A stretch of 64,000 bases of DNA from Azophilus sp965220835 (GTDB lineage: Bacteria > Pseudomonadota > Gammaproteobacteria > Pseudomonadales > Azotimanducaceae): NCBI GenBank assembly GCA_965220835.1, contig OZ244842.1:496001-560000 (forward strand), read 5' to 3'. Position numbers and translations under genes: made by a program. This document shows, piece after piece, positions 1 through 8,498 of the stretch. The notes beneath the pieces are model-generated. The model was not told the origin of the DNA and ran no database searches. It saw nothing but the letters and a program-made list of their open reading frames with translations. Within the stretch, counting starts at the first letter, position 1. The number at the start of each line of letters is the position of its first letter.

Positions 1-1599
1 GCCCAGATGACTGTGGGTGAATGGGGCTATCGGCGCGGTCTGCTTGCCGGCACGGCGGAGGTGGGCGGCGGAGCGCTCACCGGGGCCGTTGACGCCACCT
101 TCAACGCCGGCCCTTGGCAACTTGACGAGAACCTGCATCAGGCCAAGCTCTACTTGGGCCATGCGTTCGGCTTGGGCAGCGCGGCCGTGCGCGTCTCGTT
201 GCAGGCCTACGATGCGCAGTGGGACGCCACCGACCAGGTCCCTGAGCGCGCTGTGGCGGCGGGTTTGGTCGATGAGCGTGGCTTCATCGATCCGGACTTG
301 GGTGGTGAGACGCGCCGTCTGGCATTGACTGCCCAAGCGGACTTCGACGTTTGGCAGGCAGGCGGCTACGTTCTGGACCACGACTTCAAGCTGTTCTCGA
401 ACTTCACCTACTGGCTTGAGGATCCCCTGCTGGGCGATGAGTTCGAGCAGCGCGACCGCCGCCACCTTTGGGGCGCCTGGGTGCAGGGCGAGCGGGCCGC
501 ATCGCTGGCTGGCCAAGACGTCGTTTACCGCTGGGGCGGCGATCTGCGCCTTGACGACGTCGATGAGGTGGGCCTGCACGCCACCAGCGCCCGCCAGCGG
601 ACGGGAACCACCCGGCAGGACCGAGTGCGGGAACTGTCGATGAGCGTCTTCGGTGAGGCGGATGTGCAGCTGACGGAGCGACTGCGCAGCGTCCTCGGGC
701 TGCGCGCCGATCACTACGACTGGAAGGTCTCAGCGATTCATCCGCCAGACAGCGGCGCTGGTTTTCCTGATCGCGGGGCTGGCCTGCCTCCTGAGTCGCC
801 TGTCGCGCCCGACGACCGCTCTCTTGTCGGTCTGACGCAGCGCCCCGCCGGTGATGAGCAGAAAATCAGCCCCAAGTTCAATCTGGCCTACCGCATTCAC
901 GATGGGTTGGAGGCTTACGCAAGTTGGGGGCGGGGATTTCACTCCAACGACGTGCGGGCGGCCGCTGAACCGGGGTGGGATGGGGCGTTGCTCGCTCGCA
1001 CCGAGGGCGCGGAACTGGGGTTGAGGCTTGAGGCTTCAAGGCGCTTCAACGCCACGTTGACCGGCTTTTGGCTGGAGCTGGACTCGGAGCTGGTCTATGT
1101 GGGCGATGCAGGCACCACCGAAGCCAGCGCGCCCTCGGTGCGCAAGGGTGTGGAGCTGGCTGCCTTTTGGCGCATCGGCGAGTGGCTGACCCTGCACGGG
1201 GCCTACACCGCCAGTGACGCGGAGCTAAAGGGCGGCGAAGCGGGCGCCGACCACATTCCGGGCGCCGTTGAGCGGACGTTTTCCATCGGCGCCACGGCAC
1301 TCTGGGCGAACGGCCTGCACATGAGCCTGAGCGCCCGGCATCTCGGAGGGGCACCATTGGTGGAGGACGCCTCGATTCGCTCTGAATCATCGTGGCTGGT
1401 CAACGCCGGTGCGGCCTTTCACTATGGGCGGCTGGAGTTCAAGGCCGAGCTCTTCAACGTGCTCGACTCAGCCGATGATGACATCGCCTACTACTACGAG
1501 TCCCGGCTGGCGGGGGAGCCGGCCCAAGGCGTTGCGGACATTCACTTCCATCCGCTGGAGCCGCGCACCCTGCGCGCGACCGTTGCCCTGCACTTCTGA
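1..1599 (+). CDS. TonB-dependent receptor, C-terminal part (5' end outside window)
   Basis: The frame is open from base 1 and its beginning lies upstream of the window. About 530 residues of beta-barrel are visible: alternating aromatic and polar strands, many short turns, repeated motifs such as YASWGRGFHSNDVR and AELFNVLDSADDD, and a terminal Phe (ATVALHF) as expected for an outer-membrane barrel inserted by BAM. The plug domain and TonB box are missing only because of the window edge. The ligand cannot be told from the barrel. It is followed after about 180 bp by the EthD-like pair on the same strand. Confidence 0.85.
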   Translation, partial: AQMTVGEWGYRRGLLAGTAEVGGGALTGAVDATFNAGPWQLDENLHQAKLYLGHAFGLGSAAVRVSLQAYDAQWDATDQVPERAVAAGLVDERGFIDPDLGGETRRLALTAQADFDVWQAGGYVLDHDFKLFSNFTYWLEDPLLGDEFEQRDRRHLWGAWVQGERAASLAGQDVVYRWGGDLRLDDVDEVGLHATSARQRTGTTRQDRVRELSMSVFGEADVQLTERLRSVLGLRADHYDWKVSAIHPPDSGAGFPDRGAGLPPESPVAPDDRSLVGLTQRPAGDEQKISPKFNLAYRIHDGLEAYASWGRGFHSNDVRAAAEPGWDGALLARTEGAELGLRLEASRRFNATLTGFWLELDSELVYVGDAGTTEASAPSVRKGVELAAFWRIGEWLTLHGAYTASDAELKGGEAGADHIPGAVERTFSIGATALWANGLHMSLSARHLGGAPLVEDASIRSESSWLVNAGAAFHYGRLEFKAELFNVLDSADDDIAYYYESRLAGEPAQGVADIHFHPLEPRTLRATVALHF

Positions 1600-1778
1600 C
1601 CGGCGGCTAGACGTACCGCCCCCACGTTTAGGAAGCATGGTGCCGCTTTGCGTGTGCCGGTTGGGTGGATTGACGGCCGATGTCCATTGCAGGCACTCGA
1701 AGTCCAGGTCCGACCGGCTGCTGGCTTCAGTGTATGCTCAGCGTTCGTCAAGCCATGCGGCCAGGGGCCTGTTGCCCA

Positions 1779-2645
1779 ATGTACAAAGTGTTCGCCTTCC
1801 TAAAGCGCAATCCCAACCTGACGCACGATGAATACCGCACGGGGCACGTCGGCTTCCACTGCGGACAATCTCGCAGGCTGAAGAACATTCGCGGGTATCT
1901 TGTCAACATCTGGGCCAACGAGCCCTTGGAGAGCAAGCTGGATTCGGCCGCCTTGGGGCTGTCCATTAACGCACCGCCCGACTTTCTGGAATGGTGGGAT
2001 GGCTTTCCCCAAGTCTATTTTGACGACCGGGAGAGCTGGGTGAACGCGCGCTCTTTGGAGCCCAACCGAGCCACCGCGGACGGTTTGGCTCTGGATCCCG
2101 ACTGGAGGCTGGACGACAGCCCGCATTTGTTCGCGCCCACCCCGGATGATTCGAACGGATTCCAGTCGCACCACCTGCACGTGTTCGAGCAGGTCGTCGT
2201 GCCTGTGGTGCGCCCGGAACACAAAATCACCAAGATCATGCACTTCGTGAAACGTCACCAGAGCGTGAATGACGCAGCTTGGCGTGCGCGGTTGGAGTCG
2301 GACTACCTGCCGGCGCTAGGCGAATTGACAGGCTTGCTGGGCTGCACCCTCAACCTGCGCGATCCGGATCAGGAAGCGGCCATGCGCGGCTTCTTCGATG
2401 CGGATGATTGGGCGTTCAGCGCCGAAGGCACGGCCCAGCGACGTCGGTTTTGCGAGTTGTGGGATGGTGCGATCGAGTTGTTCTTCGATACCGTCGAGGC
2501 CTTTGGCGAGGCCCGAGCCAAGCAACGGACCAGGTTGCAGGAACCCGAGTCTTCGCTGTTTGAACGCAGTTGGTTCGTCGAGGTGGACGAGAACCTCATC
2601 GTCATGCCCAACCGGGACCCGGCGCCGTCGTTCTACTACCGTTGA
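1779..2645 (+). CDS. EthD-like double-domain protein, copy 1
   Basis: 288 residues. The start at 1779 (MYKVFAFLKRNPNLTHDEY) is chosen because it aligns with the start of the next gene; the frame is open further upstream but that part has no similarity. Two ferredoxin-like EthD-type halves are visible, about residues 1-145 (LTHDEYRTGHVGFH) and 150-288 (ITKIMHFVKRHQSVNDAAW), each with the short strand plus 'E/D-x-W/Y' pattern of dimeric alpha-beta barrel proteins. Both copies end in VMPNR-x-PAP-x-FY-x-R. EthD-type proteins are small accessory or cleavage enzymes in degradation of ethers, quinones and polyketide-like molecules; the substrate here is unknown. It is a tandem paralogue of the gene at 2671. 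Confidence 0.7.
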   Translation: MYKVFAFLKRNPNLTHDEYRTGHVGFHCGQSRRLKNIRGYLVNIWANEPLESKLDSAALGLSINAPPDFLEWWDGFPQVYFDDRESWVNARSLEPNRATADGLALDPDWRLDDSPHLFAPTPDDSNGFQSHHLHVFEQVVVPVVRPEHKITKIMHFVKRHQSVNDAAWRARLESDYLPALGELTGLLGCTLNLRDPDQEAAMRGFFDADDWAFSAEGTAQRRRFCELWDGAIELFFDTVEAFGEARAKQRTRLQEPESSLFERSWFVEVDENLIVMPNRDPAPSFYYR

Positions 2646-2670
2646 GGTGCTTTTTTTTGAGGCTCATGCC

Positions 2671-3522
2671 ATGTTGAAGGTCTTTGGCTTCGTTAGAAGA
2701 AACCAGCGCTTGACCCATGACGAGTATCGGGCGGGGCACGTTGGCTACCACAATTCGTTCGGCCGCCGCTTGAACAACATTCGCGGATACATGCTCAATG
2801 TGCGGGCCAATCGCGCGCTGCACGAGGTGCTGGGCGAGTCCCTAATGAACCAGTTGACGATATCGGAACCGGAGGCGTTCGACAGCCAATGGGATGGCTG
2901 GGGCCAACTGCTGTTCGACTCGCTGGACGACTACCTTGCGGCGCGTTCGCCGGCCAAGGACCGCGCCGGGCCGGATGGGCTGCAGATCGACGCCAACGTC
3001 GCGGGCGTCGGCGGTGATTTCGAGCACCTCTACAGCGGTTCCCCGTTTCAGTTTCACGTGCGCGAACACCTGTGCGCACCGGTGCGGCGACCGGAACGCA
3101 AGTTGTTCAAGCTGGCCCAGTTTGCGAAGCGTCACGAAAACCTGCCACCGGAGCTCTTCATCGCCTACTGGACAGGACGCTACGCGAGCCTGGTGGCGCA
3201 AGCCCCAGGGCTGCGCGGCATGATCGTGAACGTGCGCACCGACGTGGATGTGATGGAGGGTTTTTTCGCCCCGGACTCAGAATGCTATTCACCCGCCGGC
3301 ATTCGACGGCGAAAGACCTTCTACAACGGCTGGGATGGCATCGCAGAATATTGGTTCGATCGCCCAGAGGATTTTTCCCGGCTGCGAACCGACGTGAAGC
3401 TCGGCGCTGCGCTCGCACGGCTGGAGCAAAGCATCTTTCAACGCTGCTTCTACCGGGAAGTCGATGAGACGGTGGCCGTCATGCCCAATCGAAGGCCGGC
3501 ACCGGCGTTCTATCACCGCTAG
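2671..3522 (+). CDS. EthD-like double-domain protein, copy 2
   Basis: 283 residues, 25 bp after copy 1 and clearly its tandem duplicate: the openings MLKVFGFVRRNQRLTHDEY and MYKVFAFLKRNPNLTHDEY, the segments RRLNNIRGYMLNVRAN and RRLKNIRGYLVNIWAN, and the C-terminal VMPNR-x-PAP motif all match. The copies have diverged strongly in between, so the duplication is old. A TGAGG sequence about 12 bases upstream may serve as ribosome binding site after a run of eight Ts. The second half (residues ~150-283) repeats the EthD-type fold (KLFKLAQFAKRHENLPPELF). The gene converges with the acyl-CoA dehydrogenase 12 bp away. Confidence 0.7.
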   Translation: MLKVFGFVRRNQRLTHDEYRAGHVGYHNSFGRRLNNIRGYMLNVRANRALHEVLGESLMNQLTISEPEAFDSQWDGWGQLLFDSLDDYLAARSPAKDRAGPDGLQIDANVAGVGGDFEHLYSGSPFQFHVREHLCAPVRRPERKLFKLAQFAKRHENLPPELFIAYWTGRYASLVAQAPGLRGMIVNVRTDVDVMEGFFAPDSECYSPAGIRRRKTFYNGWDGIAEYWFDRPEDFSRLRTDVKLGAALARLEQSIFQRCFYREVDETVAVMPNRRPAPAFYHR

Positions 3523-3534
3523 CGGTGGGCGGCG

Positions 3535-4827
3535 CTATCCCTCCGCCACCTCCAGCTCGATCAAGTCCGCATACTTCGCCAAGGCCTGCTCCCGGCGCTT
3601 GATCAGGTGATAGTCCGGGAAGAGGTCCTCGGTGCCTTGGTAGCGGCCGAGCACTTGGCGGGCCACCGTCACCTTGTGCACCTCGGTGGGGCCGTCCGCC
3701 AAGCCCATGTGAAAGCTGTCGAGCACGCCGGCGGCGAACGGCATTTCCGTGGACAGGCCCAAGGAGCCGTGCACCTGCAGGGCGCGGGCGTACACGTCGT
3801 GATAGACCTTGGGCATCTGCGCCTTGACCGCCGAGATGTCGGCCCGCACTTCCTTGTAGTTCTTCAGCCGGTCGATCTTCCAGGCGGTGCGCAGCACGAA
3901 CAGGCGGAACTGCTCGATGTCGATCCAGCTGTCGGCGATCATCGCCTGCACCAGCTGCTTTTGCGCGAGCACCTCACCTTGGGTCTCCCTGGAGAGGGAG
4001 CGCTCGCACATCATGTCGAAGGCGCGCCGGATCTTGCCGACGGTGCGCATGGCGTGATGGATGCGGCCGCCGCCAAGCCGGGTCTGGGCGACGATGAAGC
4101 CTTGGCCGGTCTCGCCAAGCAGGTGGTCGCGGGGCACGCGCACGTCGTTGTAGCGGATGTAGGCGTGCGCGCCCTTGCTTTCGTAGCCGACCGCCACATG
4201 ACGCAGAATCTCCACTCCCGGCGTCTCCGCAGGCACGATGAACATGGACATGCGCTGGTAGGGCGGCGCTTCCGGGTCGGTCACCGCCATGACGATCAGG
4301 AAGGAGGCGTAGCGGGCGTTGGACGAGAACCACTTTTCGCCGTTGATGACCCATTCATCGCCGACCAGTTCCGCGGAGCAGGTGAACACCTTGGGGTCGG
4401 CGCCGCCTTGGGGTTCGGTCATGGAGTAGCAGGAGCAGATTTCGTTGTCGAGCAGCGGCTGCAGGTACTGATCCTTCTGCGCTTGGGTGCCGTAGTGGGC
4501 CAGTATCTCGGCGTTGCCGGAGTCCGGGGCCTGGCAGCCAAACACCACCGGCGCGCACTTCGCCCGGCCGAGGATTTCGTTCATCAGGCCGAGCTTGAGC
4601 TGGCCGTAGCCTTGGCCGCCGAGTTCCGGCCCTAGGTGGCAGGCCCACAGGCCGCGCTTCTTCACCTCGGCCTGCAGGGGCGGAATCAGCTTCTCGCGAT
4701 TCGGGTCCGTGAAGTCGTTGGGATGGCCGATGATGAAGTCGAGGGGTTCGACTTCCTCGCGCACGAAGTCATCCATCCAGTCGAGTTCCCGCTGAAATTC
4801 GGGGTCGGTTTCGAAGTCCCAAGCCAT
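3535..4827 (-). CDS. acyl-CoA dehydrogenase, ACAD10/11 type
   Basis: 430 residues, full length. It is an FAD-dependent flavoenzyme that removes two hydrogens from an acyl-CoA. Family marks: CYSMTEPQGGADP (FAD and substrate loop), WVINGEKWFSSNA, LGGGRIHHAMRTVGKIRRAFDMMCERS, and ALQVHGSLGLSTEMPFAA near the C-terminus. GRIHHAMRTVG and LADGPTEVHK are typical of the ACAD10/11 branch, which handles long-chain, branched or 4-hydroxy acyl-CoAs, with an Asp-containing ADGP motif in place of the usual Glu of medium-chain enzymes. That substrate range is inferred from the family. It is transcribed alone, toward the EthD pair. Confidence 0.9.
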   Translation of the reverse strand: MAWDFETDPEFQRELDWMDDFVREEVEPLDFIIGHPNDFTDPNREKLIPPLQAEVKKRGLWACHLGPELGGQGYGQLKLGLMNEILGRAKCAPVVFGCQAPDSGNAEILAHYGTQAQKDQYLQPLLDNEICSCYSMTEPQGGADPKVFTCSAELVGDEWVINGEKWFSSNARYASFLIVMAVTDPEAPPYQRMSMFIVPAETPGVEILRHVAVGYESKGAHAYIRYNDVRVPRDHLLGETGQGFIVAQTRLGGGRIHHAMRTVGKIRRAFDMMCERSLSRETQGEVLAQKQLVQAMIADSWIDIEQFRLFVLRTAWKIDRLKNYKEVRADISAVKAQMPKVYHDVYARALQVHGSLGLSTEMPFAAGVLDSFHMGLADGPTEVHKVTVARQVLGRYQGTEDLFPDYHLIKRREQALAKYADLIELEVAEG

Positions 4828-4914
4828 GTGCGATTCCTGAGTCGTGAAGAGCGATTATTTAACGCCTGTGCGGGCGATTTGTGAAGGGAGGTGGTGGTTT
4901 GGCTCCGCGAGCGC

Positions 4915-5117
4915 GCGCACGGTGCGGGCATCCGGCACCCCAGGCGGGGTTGGGTTGCTGGATGCTGGGCTTACCCGGAGCCTTAACTGTGCCGGATGCC
5001 CGCACCGTGCGCCCGCTCGCTCCCAGCTTTGGCATTCGGCACCCCAGGCGGGGGTTGGGTTGCTGGACGCTGGGCTTACTAGGAGCCTTAACTGTGCCGG
5101 ATGCCCGCACCGTGCGG
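4915..5117. repeat. inverted repeat with duplicated 104-105 bp unit
   Basis: The gap 4828-5180 (353 bp) between the acyl-CoA dehydrogenase start and the ABC permease end has no credible gene. It holds a 24-bp perfect inverted repeat: arm 4915-4938 pairs with 4989-5012, leaving a 50-base loop. The segment from the loop through the right arm is then repeated at a spacing of 104-105 bp (second right arm 5094-5117), with few differences, such as one extra G and GATGCTGG changed to GACGCTGG. The left arm could therefore pair with either right arm. The element lies beyond the permease 3' end and may act as a terminator or be a REP/MITE-like mobile repeat. Confidence 0.75.
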
Positions 5118-5180
5118 CCGCTCGCTCCTTGCGTTTGGGTCGGGCACGCTAGGCGGGGTTGGCTTGGGCGGCGTTGGGCC

Positions 5181-6149
5181 TTAGATTTCGTTTCTGGTGC
5201 GGCGCAAGTGGACGGCGCCTGCCAGGAATGCGGCGCCGACGGCGATGCCGGCCCAAAGCTCTAGGGTGGTGAACAGGTTGAGGCTGTCTCCCAAGCCCGT
5301 GGCGGCGACGGCGAGGACGTCGTCGCCGCCATGGTTTCGGGGCAGCGCCCTGAAGGAAAGGTGGTGGCCGATGAAGTCTTGCGCTGCTGACGTGACGCCG
5401 ACCAAGCTCTCCAGCACCACGAGCGCGGCCGGGGCGAGCAGCGCCCACAGGAAGGGCCGGCGGTTGACGGCGGCGGAAATGAACAGCAGCCAGCCGTAAA
5501 TGGGCAAAGCCCATAAGCCTTGGACTAGGTAGCCCGCCAGCAGTTCAACCAAGCCGGTGAACAGCCCGGCGTTCGCCCAGATTTGCCAGATGCTTAGTGT
5601 TCCCCGAGTGGCGACCAAGCCGCTGAGGATAACGAGCAGAAAGACCTGCACGGCGAGGATCATGGCGATGGTGGCGGCGGGGGCTAACCAGACGGCGGTG
5701 ACGAGCTTGCTCAACACTGTCTCGGCGTCCGTCACCGGCATCGATTTCCAGAACAGCACTGTTCGGTCCTTGCGGTCGTCATGCAGGGCGCCGAGCAGCA
5801 CGAACACCAGGACGATGAAGAAAACGTAATGGAAGGGTTCGGCGACGCCTCGGAGCAGGCCGCTCAAGTGGGCGGAGATTTCCTGGTCGTTCCATTCGCT
5901 GTTGGCCAACCAGACGTTGACCAAGTCCACAATGCTGGTGTTTTCGCCTTCCATGCGTATCTCCGCGTCACCGCCGGCGGCCTCGCCTAGGTCTAGGTCC
6001 ACATCGACTTGGGCCAATCGCAGTTGCCCGAGGATCAGGACCAGCGCCACGGCGACGACGATCACTGCGGCGACGCTTGCCGGCGCCCACAGGAAGCCGC
6101 CGCGATGCTCCAGCCATTCTCGGCGGCAAAGGCCAATGAATCCGTTCAT
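5181..6149 (-). CDS. ABC transporter permease (ABC-2-like)
   Basis: 322 residues. The start at 6149 is fixed by GGAGG six bases upstream and by the 4-bp overlap with the ATPase gene. It has one N-terminal membrane helix (FLWAPASVAAVIVVAVALVL), a long extracytoplasmic loop of about 90 residues rich in acidic residues, then five or six helices, ending in LAGAVHLRRTRNEI. The motif VLLGALHDDRKDRTVLFWKSMPVTD is typical of ABC-2 type permeases with a loop at the membrane edge that contacts the ATPase. Together with the genes at 6146 and 6997 it forms a YtrA-like regulated exporter operon. The cargo is unknown; envelope stress or antibiotic export is the usual context for such operons. Confidence 0.85.
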   Translation of the reverse strand: MNGFIGLCRREWLEHRGGFLWAPASVAAVIVVAVALVLILGQLRLAQVDVDLDLGEAAGGDAEIRMEGENTSIVDLVNVWLANSEWNDQEISAHLSGLLRGVAEPFHYVFFIVLVFVLLGALHDDRKDRTVLFWKSMPVTDAETVLSKLVTAVWLAPAATIAMILAVQVFLLVILSGLVATRGTLSIWQIWANAGLFTGLVELLAGYLVQGLWALPIYGWLLFISAAVNRRPFLWALLAPAALVVLESLVGVTSAAQDFIGHHLSFRALPRNHGGDDVLAVAATGLGDSLNLFTTLELWAGIAVGAAFLAGAVHLRRTRNEI

Positions 6150-7000
6150 CGTCTTTCCTCCATGACCGCAGCGAAGAGTTCCGGCAAGCTCGGGGTGGAG
6201 ACCTCGCCGCACTCGGCCAGCGCTTGGCGGCTTGCGCCCCGGAAGATGAACTCCCGGCCCCGGAGGCTGCGGCGTTCGGAAAGCGGGTTCATCGCTCGTA
6301 AGGCGTCGCTGCTTTCGCCATTGGCCACCACCTTGGCAAAACTCTCGGCCAGCTCCTCGGTGCTCAAATGCAGCCGCGTGCGGCCCCGGTCGATGAAGAC
6401 GACTTGGGTGAGGATGTGCTCGATCTCGCGCACTTCGTGGGTGGTCACCAGAATGGCGCGCTGCTCGGCCAGATAGTCGTTCAGCAAGGCGTCGTAAAAC
6501 CGCTGCCGGTAGAGAATGTCCAAGCCTAAGGTGGGTTCGTCCAGCACCAGCAGTTCGGCGTTGACGGCCAGCACGATGGCCAAGTGCAACTGCACGGTCA
6601 TGCCCTTGGAGAGCGTTCCCACCTTCTTGTCCAGCCTGATTTCAGTGCTGGTTAGCGCCGCTTCCGCCCGGTTGCGGTCGAAGGCCGGGTTGGCCGAAGC
6701 CACGAAGGCCAGCAGGTCGCGAATCCGCATCCAGCCGGGCAGGATTCCGGTGTCCGCAATGTAGGCCGTGCGCCGCATCAGGTCTGGGCGGCGCTTGAAG
6801 GGATTGAGGCCAAACACGTCAAGTGCGCCCCCATCTAGGCGTGAGAGCCCCAGAATGGCCTTCAGCGCGGTGGTCTTGCCGGAGCCGTTGGGGCCGATGA
6901 GGCCGACGATTTGCCCGGGTTCGACGGTCAGGTCAAAGCCGTCGAGTGCCTGCACGTCGCCAAACCGCTTGCTTAGGCCCTGCGCTTGCACAACGCTCAT
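6146..7000 (-). CDS. ABC transporter ATP-binding protein
   Basis: 284 residues. Walker A is GPNGSGKTT (residues ~36-44), the signature is LSKGM in place of LSGGQ, Walker B is LLVLDEPTLGLD, and the H-loop is VTTHEVREIEH. The LSKGM variant is common in the ABC-2 type ATPases that pair with such permeases. Its stop overlaps the permease start by four bases (ATGA) and its own start overlaps the GntR gene by four bases, so the three genes are translationally coupled. The C-terminal ~80 residues after the ABC domain are an extension with no motif I can name. Confidence 0.93.
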   Translation of the reverse strand: MSVVQAQGLSKRFGDVQALDGFDLTVEPGQIVGLIGPNGSGKTTALKAILGLSRLDGGALDVFGLNPFKRRPDLMRRTAYIADTGILPGWMRIRDLLAFVASANPAFDRNRAEAALTSTEIRLDKKVGTLSKGMTVQLHLAIVLAVNAELLVLDEPTLGLDILYRQRFYDALLNDYLAEQRAILVTTHEVREIEHILTQVVFIDRGRTRLHLSTEELAESFAKVVANGESSDALRAMNPLSERRSLRGREFIFRGASRQALAECGEVSTPSLPELFAAVMEERR

Positions 7001-7467
7001 TGATCTTCTCCCTGCTTGGAATCGTTGGGCTTGGAATCATTGGGCTTGGAATCACTGTAAGCGCCCCGTTCGCCTTGCCGGTCTTGCTGCGGCGGGGGCG
7101 GCGCGCCGCTTTGGGGCGAGCTACGGGCATCGAGCAATTGGTGGAGGTCGAGCCCGAGGGTTTGAATCAGGGCACAGGTGGCCGGCCATTGGTCTTTCAG
7201 GAAGCGCTCCCGTTCCTGCTTCAGGGCTGCTTCCCGGGCGCCCGCGGTGACGAACAGGCCGAGGCCGCGCCGCTTCTCCAGCAGGCCGTCATCGGCCAGG
7301 GTTTGGTAGGCCTTGGACACGGTTAGAGGATTGATGCGTTCCTGGCCGGCCACTGCGCGCACGGATGGCACCGCTTCGCCTTCCGGCAGGGCACCGTTGA
7401 GTATCTGGCCAAGCACGATCCGCCGCAGTTGCCAGTAGATGGGTTCGTTGTCGTTCCACTGGTCCAT
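6997..7467 (-). CDS. GntR-family regulator, YtrA subfamily
   Basis: 156 residues. An N-terminal winged helix-turn-helix (residues ~8-75: PIYWQLRRIVLGQILNGALP, then VPSVRAVAGQERINPLTVSK and LLEKRRGLGLFV) is followed by a short helical tail, the layout of the YtrA branch, which lacks a large ligand domain. Such proteins repress their own operon of ABC exporter genes. The C-terminal tail contains a tandem repeat (NDSKPNDSKQ) encoded by 15-bp repeats. There is no strong ribosome binding site; a TTGACT/TAGAGT promoter pair with 18-bp spacing would place the transcript start at the ATG, so a leaderless message is possible. It is first gene of the operon and lies 20 bp from a palindromic operator. 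Confidence 0.9.
   Translation of the reverse strand: MDQWNDNEPIYWQLRRIVLGQILNGALPEGEAVPSVRAVAGQERINPLTVSKAYQTLADDGLLEKRRGLGLFVTAGAREAALKQERERFLKDQWPATCALIQTLGLDLHQLLDARSSPQSGAPPPPQQDRQGERGAYSDSKPNDSKPNDSKQGEDQ
7014..7054. repeat. 15-bp tandem repeat inside the GntR gene
   Basis: Nearly three copies of a 15-bp unit (TTGGGCTTGGAATCA and variants) lie in the 3' end of the GntR coding region and encode the low-complexity acidic and basic tail with NDSKP repeats. The unit length is a multiple of three, so copy-number change would lengthen or shorten the tail without breaking the frame. Confidence 0.8.
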
Positions 7468-7487
7468 GACGGCACTCTACTAGAGAG

Positions 7488-7515
7488 TTAGTGTATTAGT
7501 CAACTAGTACACTAA
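7488..7515. promoter_or_regulatory. palindromic operator of the GntR-ABC operon
   Basis: A 28-bp palindrome lies 20 bp before the GntR start: the outer 8-bp arms TTAGTGTA (7488-7495) and TACACTAA (7508-7515) are perfect complements, and the inner TAG/CTA positions continue the symmetry around a TCAA centre. The AGTGTA-spacer-TACACT arrangement (12 bases between the hexamers) resembles the operator described for YtrA in Bacillus subtilis. It overlaps a TTGACT hexamer reading toward the operon, as expected for an autorepressor. Confidence 0.8.
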
Positions 7516-7712
7516 AGTGCGATGGTCGGACGCAACGGCATGAGTTGCCGGGCGTCACCGGTGAAATTGGGGACTGGTTCGGCTACGCGCTGCGGCGAAA
7601 TTCCGGTTCGAGGGCGTTCGCCCATCGTGATGAATGGCGGAAACCCCTTGGTAAGGCGGAATGCCTCAATCCGGCGTGACGAAACACCTTTGTGGGTTGC
7701 CGGCTTGCGGCG

Positions 7713-8498
7713 TCACTCATCCGCCTTGGCAAGCCGTTCTTCGAGCTCCGCAATCCGGGCCTCTGCGGCACGGCGGGCCTCGGCCTCAGCATCGCGTTCG
7801 GCTTCCACAGCCTTGAGGGTTTGCGCCTGTTCCCCGATGATCCGGCTTTTCTCCCCGGACGTGGGCAGGAACTCGCCAAGTGCCGGGTCAAACAGGCGCA
7901 GCGCATGGCCTTCCGGGCGCATTTCCAAGCCGAGAACGTCTGACCACCCAGCCAGACCGCCGTCCCGTTCTTCTAAAACTATCGGCTCGTAGGTGCCATC
8001 CGGGCCAAGACGACGACCCTTCAGGCTGGGGCTTAGATAATCCTCGGTGGGGTCGAACTGCCAGTACTCCGTGACGCCTAGCTTCTCATACAGCTCCGCC
8101 TTAAACGCCTCTTCCCTGCGCCGCGTGCTCGCCGAAGTAACCTCCAGCACGAAGTCCGCCGCCACGCCTTCCTCCCAGACCTTCCAGATGCGCCGCTCCG
8201 GCGCCTTGTCCGGCCCGAAGGCCACGAACACGTCCGGCGACACCCGCTTTGCAGGGTCGCCCTCCTGCCAGTACATCAGCATGTCGCTGCCCACGTAGGC
8301 GTCCAGGCGGGTGGCGTAGCGGTCCATGAGCGGGTGCGCGAAATCGACCGTGGCGTGCCAGTGAATGGGCGTCTCGGACATCGGTTTACCGTCCGACTCC
8401 GGATACTCCACGGGTGCAGGGGCTTTCCTGTTCAGCGGCTTGGCGGATGGCATCCGACGGCCGGGCCGGCGGGCTGGCATGGATTGGGTTGGGGACAT
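7713..8498 (-). CDS. Uma2-family (DUF820) endonuclease-like protein
   Basis: 261 residues. The start at 8498 (MSPTQSMPARRPGRR) is preceded by AAGGAG nine bases upstream; the frame is open further but without a better start. The core (residues ~45-200) has the Uma2 PD-(D/E)XK pattern: SPDVFVAFGPDKAP, then ADFVLEVTSASTRRRE, and KAELYEKLGVTEYWQFDP. The C-terminal 40 residues are a charged coiled coil (VEAERDAEAEARRAAEARIA). Uma2 proteins are abundant in cyanobacteria and some environmental bacteria, often in many copies and of unknown role; restriction-like nuclease activity is predicted from the fold only. It stands alone with no methylase nearby. Confidence 0.8.
   Translation of the reverse strand: MSPTQSMPARRPGRRMPSAKPLNRKAPAPVEYPESDGKPMSETPIHWHATVDFAHPLMDRYATRLDAYVGSDMLMYWQEGDPAKRVSPDVFVAFGPDKAPERRIWKVWEEGVAADFVLEVTSASTRRREEAFKAELYEKLGVTEYWQFDPTEDYLSPSLKGRRLGPDGTYEPIVLEERDGGLAGWSDVLGLEMRPEGHALRLFDPALGEFLPTSGEKSRIIGEQAQTLKAVEAERDAEAEARRAAEARIAELEERLAKADE

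Noticed and set aside
3607..4635. 342-codon open frame on the plus strand
   Set aside because: It is antisense to the acyl-CoA dehydrogenase and is rich in His, Val and Gly as typical for high-GC antisense frames; no domain.
4915..5117. CRISPR array
   Set aside because: Only two diverged units of about 104 bp; no short identical repeats with unique spacers and no cas gene.
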